Positions 21,494 through 34,420 of a DNA stretch of 64,000 nt are shown piece after piece. The DNA is taken from positions 17,587 through 81,586 of the forward strand of contig JAVXUO010000705.1 of assembly GCA_033065855.1 (NCBI GenBank), given 5' to 3'. Position numbers and translations under genes: made by a program. The number at the start of each line of letters is the position of its first letter. The first letter of the stretch is position 1. This stretch comes from Escallonia rubra. Lineage: Eukaryota; Streptophyta; Magnoliopsida; Escalloniales; Escalloniaceae. The notes beneath the pieces are model-generated. The model was not told the origin of the DNA. It was given only the letters and a program-made list of their open reading frames with translations, and did no database searches.

Positions 21494-22007
21494 AAATCAA
21501 ACAAAGGAAGATGAAGAGGAAAAAATGATGTTCCGCTTGTAAAAATGGATACGGAGAAAGCTAAGAGGAAAAAATGGTTGTTTCTCTTGTAAAACGGATA
21601 TAAGATAGGACATACGACGGGTTGCAGATGGAATTTACCAGCTAACGTGATGGGAGTGCTCTGGTTTTAAGCACTCCAACCAGAACAAGAACTTCGACAT
21701 GAAATCCATAATCTACGGAAGAAAAACCAAAGGAGACAACCCGATCATAACAAGAAAATAATTTTTTGGAACCTAAACCAACTTTGCCTTACAACAACTC
21801 CGAACTTTTTCTCAACTGGGAAAAGAGCAAAAGCAATACGAAGGATCAGTGTTTAGTTCTCTACCGAAGAACTAAAGGAGGCAACCACAACCATAATGTC
21901 AACCAAAATTTCAGACATTCTACACCTCACTCAGGAGAGCTCGAAAGCCAAAACAAGTCTAGTGCTATTAACACACCTCCGCACACCCAGTAAGTTTAGT
22001 GGTTATT
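21494..22007. other. CCT3 downstream region
   Basis: This lies between the LINE 5' end and the CCT3 stop codon and probably contains the CCT3 3' UTR on the minus strand. A 49-bp unit (GAGGAAAAAATG...CTTGTAAAA) is present twice, at 21,516 and 21,565. No polyadenylation signal could be assigned with confidence and no other gene is seen. Confidence 0.45.
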
Positions 22008-25000
22008 TCATTCAGGAATGATCTGCTCATTGTCAGCATCCCCTTCTTGCTCGATGGTAGGTTTTGATGGGCCAGCCCCAGGAGCCTGCTTCTTCTTTAT
22101 TCCACTCACTATATCATCAATCCTAAGAAGCATACAAGCAGCCTCAATGGCCGTCTTAAAAGTCTGTGCCTTCACGTTGTAAGCATCCCAGATCTGCAAA
22201 TATACACGTATTATGCAAACTCCTTGGTATATAGTCATTCAGTTTCTAGAAAGATAAAAAATGGCAAGAAATATAGTCGCAGAGAGTAGACCTGTAGCTC
22301 TTTCATATCTGCAGTTTCGCCCGTATTACCATCAATTCCAACCCAAGCATTTTCACCATTTGCATGCTGTAGCAACATTAAGACCATGACACATCACAAA
22401 GGATATCATGCAAACATTTAACCTATGAAATCTAAAGGTTGCACTTGTGGTCACGCCATTGTCCACTACAACAAAGCATATTTCAGTTATCCTCTAGACC
22501 AATAGGCTATAACAAATGCTGCTACCACGTTAGGAAACTACAAATGAAGGATAAATGAATATGTGTCTTACCTTTCCCTGCAGGGCAGTCATAGTCCTTA
22601 TAACATTAACCCCACAGTTCTGAGCCAAGGTTCGTGGTATAGCCTCAAATGCTACTGCAGCAGCTTCATAAGGCCACTGTTGCACAACCAGAAAAACAAT
22701 TAGACATCAGGCAAATGCCTAATATCTTCAAGCAGTTGCCTTCATGAAGGCAAGCTGCTAATGAAATAAAAAAGAACTGCTTAATCCTTCGGTTGCCAGA
22801 AGGGTAAAGATTGTAGCTAAAGCACGATTTAGCAACAATCGAGGAGCGGATAAGTACATAAGGACGTGAAGTTAGACTCTTCCACGGAGAAGTACCTTTT
22901 CAATGCCTTCTATGGATGAACTCTTCTGCTTCAATGTGGCTGATACAGTTAACTCAGTAGCACCACCACCAGGAACAAGTTTTGGGTTCTTTAAGATGTT
23001 TCTTGCCACAGACATGGCATCCTGTGAACAAATATGCTTTAGACCCCACATTTCTCAATAACAAGGAACTCCATAGCAAACTGAATTAGCATATTACCTG
23101 CAAGTTCCTTTCTACTTCATTCAGAAGATCCTTACTAGCACCTCTTAAAAGAACAGTGCATGCTTTAGGGTCAGCACAATCAACAATGAATGCAAAGAAC
23201 TCATCTCCAATTTTCTTGACCTCAAACAGCCCCGCCCCAGTTCCCACATCTGATTCTTGAAGTTCATCTGGTCTATTCACAATGACCGCTCCACATGCCT
23301 TTGCAATTCTATTGTTGTCTGTCTTCCTCAATCTCCTGATTGCAGTGACTCCAGCTTTACTCAAGTAATGGCATGCCAGATCACTAAGCCCTTTTTCTGT
23401 AATAACCAAGTCGGGTTTGAATTTCAGTATTTGCATGCACAGACTCTCAATATATTCTTCCTCCATTTTGAGAAGAACCCCCCAGTCTTCTTCTCTAACC
23501 AACTCTGCATTTGTCTGATTCTCCCCTTTCTTATACTCAAGAGGACAGTCGAGTAAGATAATTCTGGGGTTGATAATTTTTCTTCTCATCTTGCCGGGAA
23601 CGACAACATCTTTGTTAAACATAACACCTTTGAGAACCTTAGAATCTTCCAACTGCCCTCCAGGGAGTTTCTCAACCTTAATGTACTTCTTGATATCCAC
23701 TTCACGCAGTCCTTGACCAAGATCAACACCGACTGTCGTGGTTGCATCAAGCGCTAGGTCCTAATAGAGATGGAAAAAAACAGTAAGCTCTAATTTTGTA
23801 AAGAGACTGCAATTACAATATGCAGAAGGTAAGAGACAAGGAAACGACTAATGCAAATATGAGCTAAGTTCGAAAAGAAAACAGAATGCAGAATGGTGCT
23901 TCAACAACAGAACATACTTTCTTTGAATTTGATGAAAGTGATTATACCATGACAGTCGTAAATACAATTACAAAACCGAGCAGGAGTTTCCCATCTACAC
24001 ATTGAGTGAGGGATAAAGTATTCATCTCCTCCTAAATATAATTACACAACCGAGAGAGAGTTTCCCTTCTATACATTTAGTGAGGGATAAAGTATTGTTC
24101 TCTTCCTTTAAGTTACCTCAAATACTTACAGCAATTAGATCCCCAAATTGACCGGTAAATTTTGTGCCTATGCAGCTCTTCACCAACCCCAACATCTTGG
24201 TACCTGCCAAATGAAGTTTGGCATTATATCCAAAAGAAATCAACAAAACTAAGAACCCAAAATTCATAGCACATAGTCATTATGTTAGTTACACATCTGC
24301 GAAAGAGCAAACATTCCTCTTTGGGATTACCAAAAGAAATTCATGTCCTGTTGGACTGCCCACAAAATTCTAAACAATTTTGCATCTAAACCATCTCGCA
24401 GATTATGGTCATCATAGATGGTCTTCTGAATGAAAAAAACAGGTGAAATAGAAATATAGAACTCAAAATATAATCTCATGATCTCTAACAGGTACTGATA
24501 GCTAACAATCTAAATTTTGTAAGGATGGAAGTTCCAACAAAAAGAGAACCAAATGAAACTGAATCTTACGATCATTCACATCAATGGGCATAGAAATCTT
24601 CTCGAGCACCACAAGAGCATCCTCAAGAGCTTTGATGTACGCTGCAAAAGCAAACCTTTAACTCAACACATTCCACGCACCGAAAAAATAAAAATCAGTT
24701 TTTAGAACACTGACATAGTACCTCGGCAAATGACAGTAGGATGATAGCTCTTGTCAATGAAGGCTTCAGCAACATGAAGCATCTCACCAGCTTAAACAAT
24801 TTTTCACTTCACGTCAGTTAAATAATGGGGAATAGTAGATGTACATCTATATAGAACGCGTGGAAGAAAATTTTACCAATATCAATACGAATGCAATACT
24901 CTATCTTTGAGCGACAACACATACTTCTAGGTGATTTTTGACAATCAAATATGTAGCCTTAGGGCGGAAGTTCATTCATTATTTAAAAGGAACAGAGAAG

Positions 25001-28000
25001 AACATTTCAGTGGATTAAAAAATTTGAGTGGGCCGGTGGGTGAAGAGATAACAATTTGATGCCTCACTCAAAAGTCTTAGTTCCCTGGCAGGGTCTTTTA
25101 GAGCGACTTATCACGATATGGGACGGGATATTACAATCTCTCCTCCTCTATCCTTCCTATTCCAACTTAAACTTATCTTTGTCACACATAGCCCGGAAAC
25201 TCCCCCTCTAACCATACTGGGGCAATGCAGGTGCTGTTCAGTGACTCGGCAGCGTAATTAGAGGCTAATTCTGGACTCCAATATATCAGATCGGAGTGGG
25301 GTGCTACACAAGTAAAGGGGATAGAAGCTAAGCCTGTGCTGACCAGCCTCTTATAAACATATACACATACTGGCACACATGTAAGCACGCGCGCGCATAC
25401 ATATAGATAGACAAACATATGTAAGTAGGGGAAAAACAGCAGTTAAGACCGACGAAGAGAAGGAAAAGCTGGGATCACCAAGCTCTCCAATATACATATA
25501 CTGATATACACATGTACTTTAGGTTAAACCATCCAACTTCCCCACAAACTAGTTAAAATACAACATTGCTAAAGTAATAGGTCTCTCAGGTAAACAATTG
25601 GCCCTAACTTTTAGCGAAGTACACAATTTATGTCCACATAATTGGAACAAACTTATTTTCAGCATTTTTAAGCAACCGGAACACAAAAGGAGCGATAATA
25701 AATGTTTCCCCCCTAACTTCTCACAGGAAAACAGTATTAAGAAGTGGATACTCATAAATCAGTCTGCATTTCATTTCTTCATTCTTCTCTTGTAGAGAAA
25801 TAAATAAGCTAAGCAGCAAGGATTTTGGTGCGGGTGTGGGTACGCGGATGCGTCATTTTTTCGAAAAATAGGATATGGGTGCGGTGGGGATACGGCAAAA
25901 ATTTATAAATAGATGTTATTTGTATGTAACAAAAATAATGCTATTTTAGACAAACAATAAGGTATTTTGTTAATTTGGTGGGCCACTTTAGAAATATTGA
26001 AAGAGCATAGCCAAATATGACAGTTTGTAGAAGTTCTATTATTTTTTAAAAACAGTGGGGCTATTTCAAAAGTCATTAAAGTTGGGAGTTAAACATAATA
26101 AACAGAAACTTTCATAGAAACCCTAGCTTATAAGTTAACAGAAACTTTCAAAGAAACCCTAGCTTATAAGTTATAACACAGCCGTCGCCCAAAACAGACA
26201 ACATCGACAAAGCTCTGCAAGGAGAGGCCCCGTCGCCGCTGCTGCCGGACACCGCCAGTTATCTCTCGAATGAAAACCCTCGCCGGTCGCCTCTTGCTGG
26301 AAGACCCTCGCTGCTCACCTATCGCCGGAAGACTCTCGCCTCTCCTGTCGAAAGACCCTCGTTTCTCCGGCGGAGGTTGTTTCTTCTCTTCTCCTCCTCC
26401 TCCTCCTCCTCCTTCTCTTTCTTGTTCTCCTCCTTCTCTCCTCCTTCTCTGTCTTATTCTTCTTCTACTCTCTACTAGAAAAAGCCTGGGTGCGTCCCAG
26501 CCACACCCAAGATCCAAAAAATAAATGGAACATATATATATATATTTGGACACACCCCCAGTGCGCACCCATGCCGCACCCGACGTGCCTGGTGCTGGTG
26601 CTTCCCTCAAACTGCCAAACTGGTGCTTCATAGTAGATAAGTATCTTCATCAAAATAATCTTAAGTTCTCCAAGAAAAGGTCAAAGTGGGAGAACTTAAT
26701 TTGCTGCCACATGCAGAATGGACCCTTCTTTTCCTCATTATTCAGCTAAATAACAAGTTCTGGATGAGGGCATACCAAGAACTATGACTGAAGTCGTTCC
26801 ATCGCCCACTTCTTCATCTTGTGTACGGCTTAATTCAATCATAGACTGCCATCAAATGCAGAGGGGCAAAAATTAAGAATGCAGAAAGAAAAGACAGCAA
26901 TTTAATTACCAAAAGGCAAAAAAGATTATTGGAAAATAAAAGATGAAACTTCAAAAAAGTAATATTCCCACTCCAAATTAGAAATGGCAATCTTTAGTGA
27001 AACTTTTTCAAGCTTTAGTGATAGAAGAGAGCAGGTTAGTTAACGCGTCGAGTCGAATTATCCCAACAGTAATTCCATATGTAGTAAGGGTCAACGGATT
27101 ATTCTAATATATATACAGGATGTTAAGTGTATAATAACAACATCAGTTTGAACAATATGCAAATCATACTTTAGCAGCTGGGTGAGCAACATCCAACTCG
27201 CGTAGAATGGCATTCCCATCATTGGTGACCACAATTCCTGAAAATCCAGAGGCGCAACAATACTTGAGAGAATAGAAGCATGTCAGGATTAAGGAACAGA
27301 ACAAGAGATATGTTTCACATAGAAAGATGGGTACTATACATGTACTTACAAAACATAAGCATATGGTATATGCACATCCAAGCAACTAGTGACACAAAGA
27401 TCTGACACATTCATAAGGCAGCAGGCAGTAACAACATGCTTGACAGCTTGCACTTCCTTTTACTAGGGACAAACACTAACAATGCATACTTTACTCTTGT
27501 CATGATAAATCCTATTTATGATCAGATACAAGCAGTCATCGGATACACTAGCATTCCATCATGCACATAAAAGATCTCAGACCAATGTTTATCATCCTAG
27601 ACAATGTTTGTACGTCTTCATTACTTTGGGAATGCGAAAAAAAGTGGAAACGTATATTCTACGTCTTGCTTTTCCGTGTCAGAGGAACCAAGAAGTGAAT
27701 ATTCTACATTATCATTCTACATATCACACTTTCTTTTTTCCCATTAGTGTGACACCGTATTTTAAGCATTGTTGTCATAGCACATTCCAAATCTATCTAC
27801 AAAGGAAAATGCTTGAAAACCAATCAAAATTTTAATCCCATCATACAAACTAAAGATACGTACCTCCCGAAGCATCAAGTAGCATCTTTAACATAGATCT
27901 TGGACCCAAGGTAGTGCGAATTATATCGGCCACGGCCTGCAAGAAGATAAAAAAGTAGAGGATGTATCTCAATGTGGAGGCATAAACTCTGAAGAAACTT

Positions 28001-29868
28001 AATATAGTTCAAAGAGCACAAAGTAGCCAACTAGGACGTTATCAATGATAAAAAAGTTAATAGTAATTTTGTCACCGAACTCTACCAGACAGAGTGGAAA
28101 AACCTAAGTTCTGAACAGGTAATGAAATGCAAGAACAATTCAGAAGAAATGCAAAACTTGTCTTTGATCAGTCTAATCCCTAAGATGACCCAAGAGCTTG
28201 AATTACGCATTGCTATGGGCATATTAGAAATATAGCGAGATCATTTCTGAATCCCTATAATTCAATCTCGTCGCAAATTATGGAAGTGAGAAAAAGGCCA
28301 GTTGTTATGAAGCTTTAAACATAACAAATGCAAATACATAATGATGCCTTCCACGTGTTCGGACTTCGGATCAACAAAGCTGTAAGGAGAAATATCAGCG
28401 ATAAATCCCCACACAGAGGCATCAAATTCGTAGTGGCACTCCATGCGTTACTAATGATCGCAGTAAAATGTCAAAATGGCCCTTAATGAGGTGCACCACA
28501 TATTAGCATGCTACTACACTACTCTATTAAGCTTGTTCGCAGAATGCCACAAACTCAAAACCCTCAGAAGGCATCGCCCACTTTCCCAAGCAGCAGGAGG
28601 GAATACAAGGATTTGCAAGAACTGTTTAAGCAAATTTATACCAAATTTTTACTTAATGAGAACAGAAGACAGTCGATTGAAAGAAATTTAAAAGCACGTG
28701 AAAACCGACTTAAGCACAATATCACCTTGGAAGCTTGGATATTTGCATGGTGCACTTTAGTTCCGGATTCGCGAGACAAGGTATCCTCTGCACATTTCAA
28801 TTCGCATCGTGCCAGTAAGCAAAATTGGACACAACATGTATTTTAGTAACATCATTAAATCACCTAAATTGATTAAACAAAATGAGACATCCAATTTCAG
28901 ATATTACATGGGATATACACTAAAAAGTCAGAGACACCTATAATCATCCAAGAACAACATTTTTGTTAGTACGTCAACAGATGCACCAACATGAGGTTTC
29001 TCTTCTTGACAAAATAAGCCGGCAGAGAAAATGTAGATAGAACATCCAGCTTCCCTCGTCATTCCAGTTAAGTGTACTTGCACCTTGTTCACGTTGTTTT
29101 TAACACAAATGAAAGATAAACTTATTTTAGTTTTTTTACTTGAGTTTATTTTTACTCAATAGGTTTGTTGCATATAGATTCGCTCGTTTAAAGTTTAGGA
29201 CTTGTCAATATGTAATTGGCTTGTAGCTACCAATTGCTCCAATGGTTAACCTCACACACAACAAAACTCCAAAAACCTGTTGAAGTAAAATCAGACAATC
29301 GTACAGACAGAAGACAGAAGACCAGAAAAAGATTGATAGTAACAGCAAGCCCCTTATAGCATTGACGGTGTGAATTTATGATTCTAAAACTTTTGTATAA
29401 GGGATTACAGACGAAATCGTTTCAACAAACAAGTAACTAGGAGGTATTGGTCGACGGGAAGATACATCAAAGACCAAACATTGGCCATACACATGTTTAA
29501 TTACATGGCATGCCAGCTTTACATCGACATGCAGCAGAACAAGAGAAAATCTATCACCACTTCCAGTTCTAATTGTCTAAAGTAAACACTACATCGCTCA
29601 TAAATAAGAAAAATAAACCGAGGTCCATAGACTGGAATATGTATGGAAGAGAGATCAAATGAATGCAAATCAAAAGGAATTACCATCACTAAAATACTCT
29701 ATAAAGAAAGATCAAACCCCTGCATAAATCTCAAGTAAAGGTGGAGTCTTGTAACCTTCATGGTTCAGCTATTGATATGGAAAATAGACGGGATTTGAGC
29801 GAGCAAATAATAAAAATGTAGATGGGGTGAGAGAAATACTTACTGAGAACGAGGACTGGTGCGTGCAT
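22008..29868 (-). CDS. CCT3: T-complex protein 1 subunit gamma (TRiC/CCT chaperonin)
   Basis: This is a complete gene for the gamma subunit of the cytosolic group II chaperonin, which folds actin, tubulin and many WD40 proteins in a double ring of eight paralogous subunits. Thirteen coding exons can be read on the minus strand: 29868-29844, 28787-28726, 27936-27864, 27237-27170, 26845-26776, 24790-24722, 24641-24570, 24203-24130, 23760-23098, 23021-22896, 22676-22572, 22366-22292 and 22193-22008. All borders are GT-AG and the frame closes to exactly 555 residues, the length I know for the Arabidopsis protein. Residues 38-50 (TLGPRSMLKMLLD) and 90-94 (GDGTT) form the nucleotide site; 408-415 (VPGGGATE) is the conserved equatorial motif; the C-terminus ends EGDADNEQIIPE. 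The start ATG gives the conserved MHAPVLVL. The intron between exons 5 and 6 is about 1.9 kb and carries an inserted repeat. No damage is seen. Confidence 0.97.
25829..26605. mobile_element. Insertion in the intron between CCT3 exons 5 and 6, with GGGTGCGG-type ends
   Basis: The left side reads GGTGCGGGTGTGGGTACGCG (25,827 on). Related text appears inverted at the right, GCGCACCCATGCCGCACCCG (26,562-26,581), with a further inner copy (ggtgcgtcccagccacaccc) near 26,488. Inside is a 36-bp direct duplication (26,102-26,173) containing AAACCCTAGCTTATAAG and a GC-rich, CTTC/CTCC-rich segment. Open frames on either strand are biased in composition and match nothing I recognise. A non-autonomous DNA transposon, perhaps hAT-like and with captured leader-like sequence, is the best guess; target duplication was not found. 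Confidence 0.42.
26386..26475. repeat. CTC/CTT-rich microsatellite
   Basis: Runs of TCC and TTC triplets inside the intronic insertion. The arginine- and glycine-rich frame on the minus strand is a by-product. Confidence 0.8.
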
Positions 29869-30200
29869 GACTGCAGGAGATGCTGTTGTATAAACCCTAG
29901 AGATTCAATCCTTCGCTAAGCTGTGGATCTACAACGTCTAGGGCTTGTGAATCGTCTGTTTCTCGGGATGGAAAAAGGGATTTGGGCGCACAAGAAGAGT
30001 TTGGAAGCGAAAACCCTAGAGTGTTCCACTGCAACTGCCGGAAGCGGAGCAATTTTAAGAGCTCACGTGAGCGCGCATACGTGTGTGCGCCAAATGGGCT
30101 AATGAAAGCAAATAAGCCCACTTTGTTCCGATCTCGTGAATTCCAGCCCCTATGCCCTTTCACAATTCCAGCCCGTGTGCCGTTTGACAGAATTTTATTT
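29869..30200 (-). promoter_or_regulatory. CCT3 promoter and 5' leader with telo-boxes, site II elements and G-box
   Basis: Upstream of the CCT3 start codon lie two telo-box motifs, AAACCCTAG at 29,892-29,900 and AAACCCTAGA at 30,011-30,020. A palindromic GCTCACGTGAGC with the G-box core CACGTG is at 30,061-30,072. Two site II-type motifs occur: TGGGCT (30,095-30,100) and AGCCCA (30,115-30,120). In plants, telo-box plus site II (TCP-binding) pairs are typical of genes expressed with growth and translation capacity, which fits a chaperonin subunit. No clear TATA box was found. The transcription start is not resolved. Confidence 0.6.
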
Positions 30201-31807
30201 TAATTTTTTTTTTCAGTGTTTTGTTTAGTTTTTAAAATCGCAAAAAAAATATACGCTCAATTAAGTTTTTCTTTTTTATTCATTTTTTTAACTAGTGCTC
30301 AAAAGTCCAATTTGTAGCGTATGTTCGAAACCCTTGTGATTTTTTATTTGCAGAATCTAAGAAATATAAAAAATAAGCCCTCTTTTAATTTTTACTTTTC
30401 TCAAAAACATGTGTGTTTGAAGGGGCATTTTACTTTACATTTTTCTTCTTTATTATTTTGTTCTCTCATTTTTCCTTCAATCTCAAGTGTCCTTTTTCTT
30501 CGGAGATAGAACACCTCTCGGCCACCTCCTAAGAACCACCATCGTCAACTTCAGCCAAAATATCCAATGGAATCTTAAAGATTCTTGAGATCGCGGAATG
30601 AAATAAACTGATTTGTTCCTCTAGACATTCCAAAAGAACATCTTCATGTTGCCGACACGGTGGTGGAAGTGGGTTGTTGATAATGGTGGAGGATGATGGC
30701 AATTGTGGATATGGTGGTGATGGTGGACTTTTTGGCAAGTGACCGTGATGGCGAAGATGGTGACAACAGGTTGTCTGGTGGTGGTGGTTGAGACTTGGTA
30801 ATAACTGGTGGCAGGGGAAATTATGCAATGAGTAGTACTTTTTTGTGAAAATGGGGCTGTAAATTATTTCCAATGAAGATCTCAAATCAAAAATCAAAAA
30901 AGAAAAACCTAAAATTTCAAATTAAAGTTTTCAAAGACAACCCCCCAAAAAAAGGAAAAAAAAAATTGACTAGTCCGCAAAACATCTATTTTATTTTTTT
31001 TAGCTTTGAAAGTTGAATAACATACTCACAACAAAAACTTTGTCAAACAGTACCCCATTTTTTAGTTTTCAGATTTGATTTTTTTTTCTTTTGAGACCAA
31101 ACATTCAAGCTTCATTGCAAGCAATAAGAACCCAAATTTCAACAATATCCAACCTTATTTCATCATTTCCAATTCCATCTCTGCAACTATCCAAGCCCAC
31201 CTCCTAACCATGAGACATACTACCACTACCATTGCCACCATGGCAACCACCAGATAATGCACCATCACCACCATATATCGTCCACTACTAACATTTATCA
31301 CTAACACTATTACCACCATTTAAAAAAAACCAATCATATCTAACCCCGTCGTCACCACCCACAGCCCTAAGCCAAGACCATCAATTAATTTGCTCGCCAC
31401 CATCGCCACCCCCATTATATATATATCTATATATTTATATCTACATTGTTTAATGGTTATTCTATAAATCAAAGTCTCTTTTTGTTTTATTCTGTATTTT
31501 CTGTTTGACATTTGGCTTCCACCTTCGGCCACCACTCTCTGTCTCCAACCTCCACCTCCTGTAACAAGCGGAGATTAACAAATTGATGAGGAAACCTGAT
31601 GAATTTCTATGAGTACGGAACCCTTCTCCTTCTTATGTAGGAGAAAGTCTTTAATCTGATGCCACGGGAAAGAAACAAATGGCAGTGGTGGGTCTACGTA
31701 GTGGCGGTTGTTTGTGATGATGGGGGTGGTGGATCGCCAGTGCGGTGGTTGGTCGGCGACGGTGGCTGGTGATGGGGCCATCATGTGGTGTGGGAAGACC
31801 TGATAAT

Positions 31808-31830
31808 GAGAGAGAGAGAGAGAGAGAGAG

Positions 31831-31862
<32 letters not shown>

Positions 31863-31863
31863 G
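31808..31863. repeat. (GA)n/(GAAA)n microsatellite
   Basis: GA dinucleotides interrupted by GAAA tetranucleotides. Confidence 0.93.
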
Positions 31864-32492
31864 AGCGTTTTAAAAGGAGAGAAAGAGAAAAAAACAGGCA
31901 AAACGATATAAAACGACCCATTGGCCATCAAATTCCCGGGCCCACTGCACCTGCCGCCGACAGCCATCATCAAATATGTAGGACTTGACGGTAGGGCCAT
32001 GTCGTTGTCGCGGTCGGGGAATTTGATGGTAGATTACTTCATGGGGTTGGGAATCTGATGGTGATGGTGTTATGAGTTTAAAGATCGCAGTGGTGGTGCT
32101 AGTGTAATGAGTTTGATGATAGTGGCGGTGGTCAGGAGGTATTCCATTGAAGAAGAATATGGAAAGGTTGAAGCAAAAGACTTTAGAAAAGAAAACAGTA
32201 AAAAAGAGAAGAAAAATACAAAAACTCATAACCAGACACATGTCTAATTTTTGTGAAAATGAAAAATCACAATGGTTTCAAGCACATGCTAAAGTTTGTT
32301 TGTTAGGCTTGCTTAGGATGTGATATCGGCTCTTTCTTTTCTTTTTTTTGTATTTTTGTTTTTCAAAAAAAAAACTGTATGTATGTAAGTGGTTTCCACT
32401 TAAACTGAAGTGAGGTACAATCCATCACCTTCAATTGCTCAGATACACTTCTATCATATGTTTATCATGACCTAAATGCATATGCGTATTTG

Positions 32493-32496
<4 letters not shown>

Positions 32497-32543
<47 letters not shown>
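32497..32543. repeat. (AT)n microsatellite
   Basis: An AT dinucleotide run of about 47 bp. Confidence 0.95.
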
Positions 32544-32546
<3 letters not shown>

Positions 32547-32908
32547 GTAGGATTTATGACAAGGAATGTAAATGCAAACTTCTAAGATAAATCAAAAGAT
32601 AATATGGCTGAGGTGCAAGATCTAATCAGAGAATTTAAAGGTTCCCCCTTGGTCTTTAATATTTGGTTGCTAGAGCCTATGAAGTAAGATAGCATCCTTA
32701 GTTTTTAAAAATGTGATCTCTACGATTTAATTGAAGGTCATTCCACAGCTGACGCCTGGAGCCAATTCTTCTGTACCAAAGAACACTCATTGTATTACAA
32801 TAGGTGAAGGACTCATGGACCAATCTTGAGAACTCCAGGTTATCATTGTGTCTGCCTTATCAGACTGCAATTCTCATCTTTCTATATCACCTCTCGGATT
32901 CTTCGCCA

Positions 32909-33041
32909 ATTCGGATTCGAGCTGATCAACCTGATGTTGTATAGCAACTTCTTTGATGTGAGTTCACTCTTACCATTCGGGTTTGAGCAGATCATCCTGG
33001 TGTCATATAGCAACTTTTTTTATGTGTGCTCACTCTTACTA
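32909..33041. repeat. 65-bp tandem duplication
   Basis: Two diverged copies of a 65-bp unit (ATTCGGRTTYGAGCWGATCA... to ...TTCACTCTTAC) start at 32,909 and 32,974. The frame across them stays open and encodes the repeated peptide FGFE(L/Q)I, but I recognise no protein. Confidence 0.8.
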
Positions 33042-33990
33042 TGATCATGACAATATCCTAAGGTAGGAAACTCATCCATATATGTATCGTTTAGTGTTGA
33101 CTATAGTGGTTTGGCTCCTGATACGCCTTTATTATATGACATATACATCAGTTGGCTATGGCCTCCAATCCATGAAATTGTGTTGTCTTATGAGAGTACT
33201 CGACTCACCTCAAATAAGTATTGGCTTCAGGAAGACTTATCTGGCCAACTGATTGCACCATAGACCACGTCCAATGCTGAGAAAAAGGGTTAAAAGACTA
33301 CTGCCAAAATCAAGGCTGGGATTGATCCATAAGATGGTATAGATGCTTATATCTTTGGGGCTTTTGACTGGAACAAGAAAAGAAAAAAAATTGACAGCAA
33401 CATAAGGCCCCTAGCTGAAGGGATAAATGCTTACCGTAAAGGATGTTTGACCAATGATGAAACAAAGAGACCAAAGATCCCAAAAAGGCTAACCAACAAG
33501 TGAAAGGAAAGGCTAAGATGAAGAAAAAAAAAACTAGCCTTAGAAAAGGATGATCGAAAGAGAGAATCATGTAACTGAACGATTGAACTTTGAGGGAAAC
33601 AATAAAAGGAAGTTTGGATCCACTGTTCTTTTGGACCATAGAGATATTCCCCTAACCACAAGAAGAAGAAAAACCTTATAATGTATTCATAAATAAAGCT
33701 TATCCTTGATTGTCGAGACATAAAAGTTCTTTCTTTTGAACCCTAACTTTTGCTTAAGCCGCCCTTTGCATGGTTTCAAGCTAACAGGTTATGTTCTGTA
33801 CCTTAGAACGTAATCAAGTTAAAATGAAATAAAGAGACTTTTTATTTATAATTTGACCTTAACCAAGGTATCTTTACAGGCTGCTTACGTACTTCTATTT
33901 AACTTATTATAAAACTAGTAATTATTATGAAATGTTCCTAAGGAGGATCAGATTATCCGTAGTTAATTTTAATTCATAAATCGAACATAA

Positions 33991-34420
33991 ATACTTTTCT
34001 ATTGATCTAAATTAACCAACTGTGAAAGTTCAATGCCATCTAAATCAACCCAATGAACAGCTCCTTCGTGTATAATCTGTTTGATCATATATGGGGTCAA
34101 ACAATTTGGCTCAAATGTACTACGAGGCTTCCATACCTAACCCTTGCTGTCTTTCAACATTGAATCTCATTCTCATAATGGTCGCTCCCTCACGTGCTTA
34201 TTAAATGATCTAATGATTCTATGTTGATAACCCTACGTGTGGTAGAAGGCCTTCAATTGTTGCTCATATGCCAAAGTTAATTCTTCATATCAGTTCTGGA
34301 CCCAATCTTTCTTTGCGACCTGATCTTCTAGTAGAACTCAGAGAGATGGCACTTCTAACTTTACGAGAAGGACTGTTTCTATTTTGTACACAAGAGAATA
34401 ATAGGGATAGTAATTTGATC
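33991..34420 (-). pseudogene. Possible Ty3/gypsy integrase C-terminal or downstream remnant
   Basis: Minus-strand frames here contain short pieces such as FNVERQQGLGMEAS and AKLFDPI that resemble the region after the integrase core in plant gypsy elements. It lies 3' (on the minus strand) of the gypsy segment at 35,530-36,593, with a GC-rich segment between them. Heavily decayed; weak evidence. Confidence 0.3.

Larger units (their letters stand above)
30201..33990. other. Unassigned intergenic region with low-complexity blocks
   Basis: No gene is supported on either strand. GGTGG/CCACC-rich text lies at 30,655-30,800 and 31,200-31,420. The motif 'tttgtcaaacagtacccc' near 31,038 resembles the end of the Harbinger-type MITE at 797-1,276, but no partner end was found. 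The frame at 30,529-30,897 (minus) is histidine- and proline-rich and probably spurious. Confidence 0.4.

Noticed and set aside
26164..26631. Arginine/glycine-rich frame on the minus strand inside a CCT3 intron
   Set aside because: It is the antisense of a CTC/CTT microsatellite within an inserted repeat and has no recognisable domain.
30529..30897. His/Pro-rich 122-codon frame on the minus strand
   Set aside because: GGTGG/CCACC low-complexity sequence accounts for most of it and no family is recognisable.
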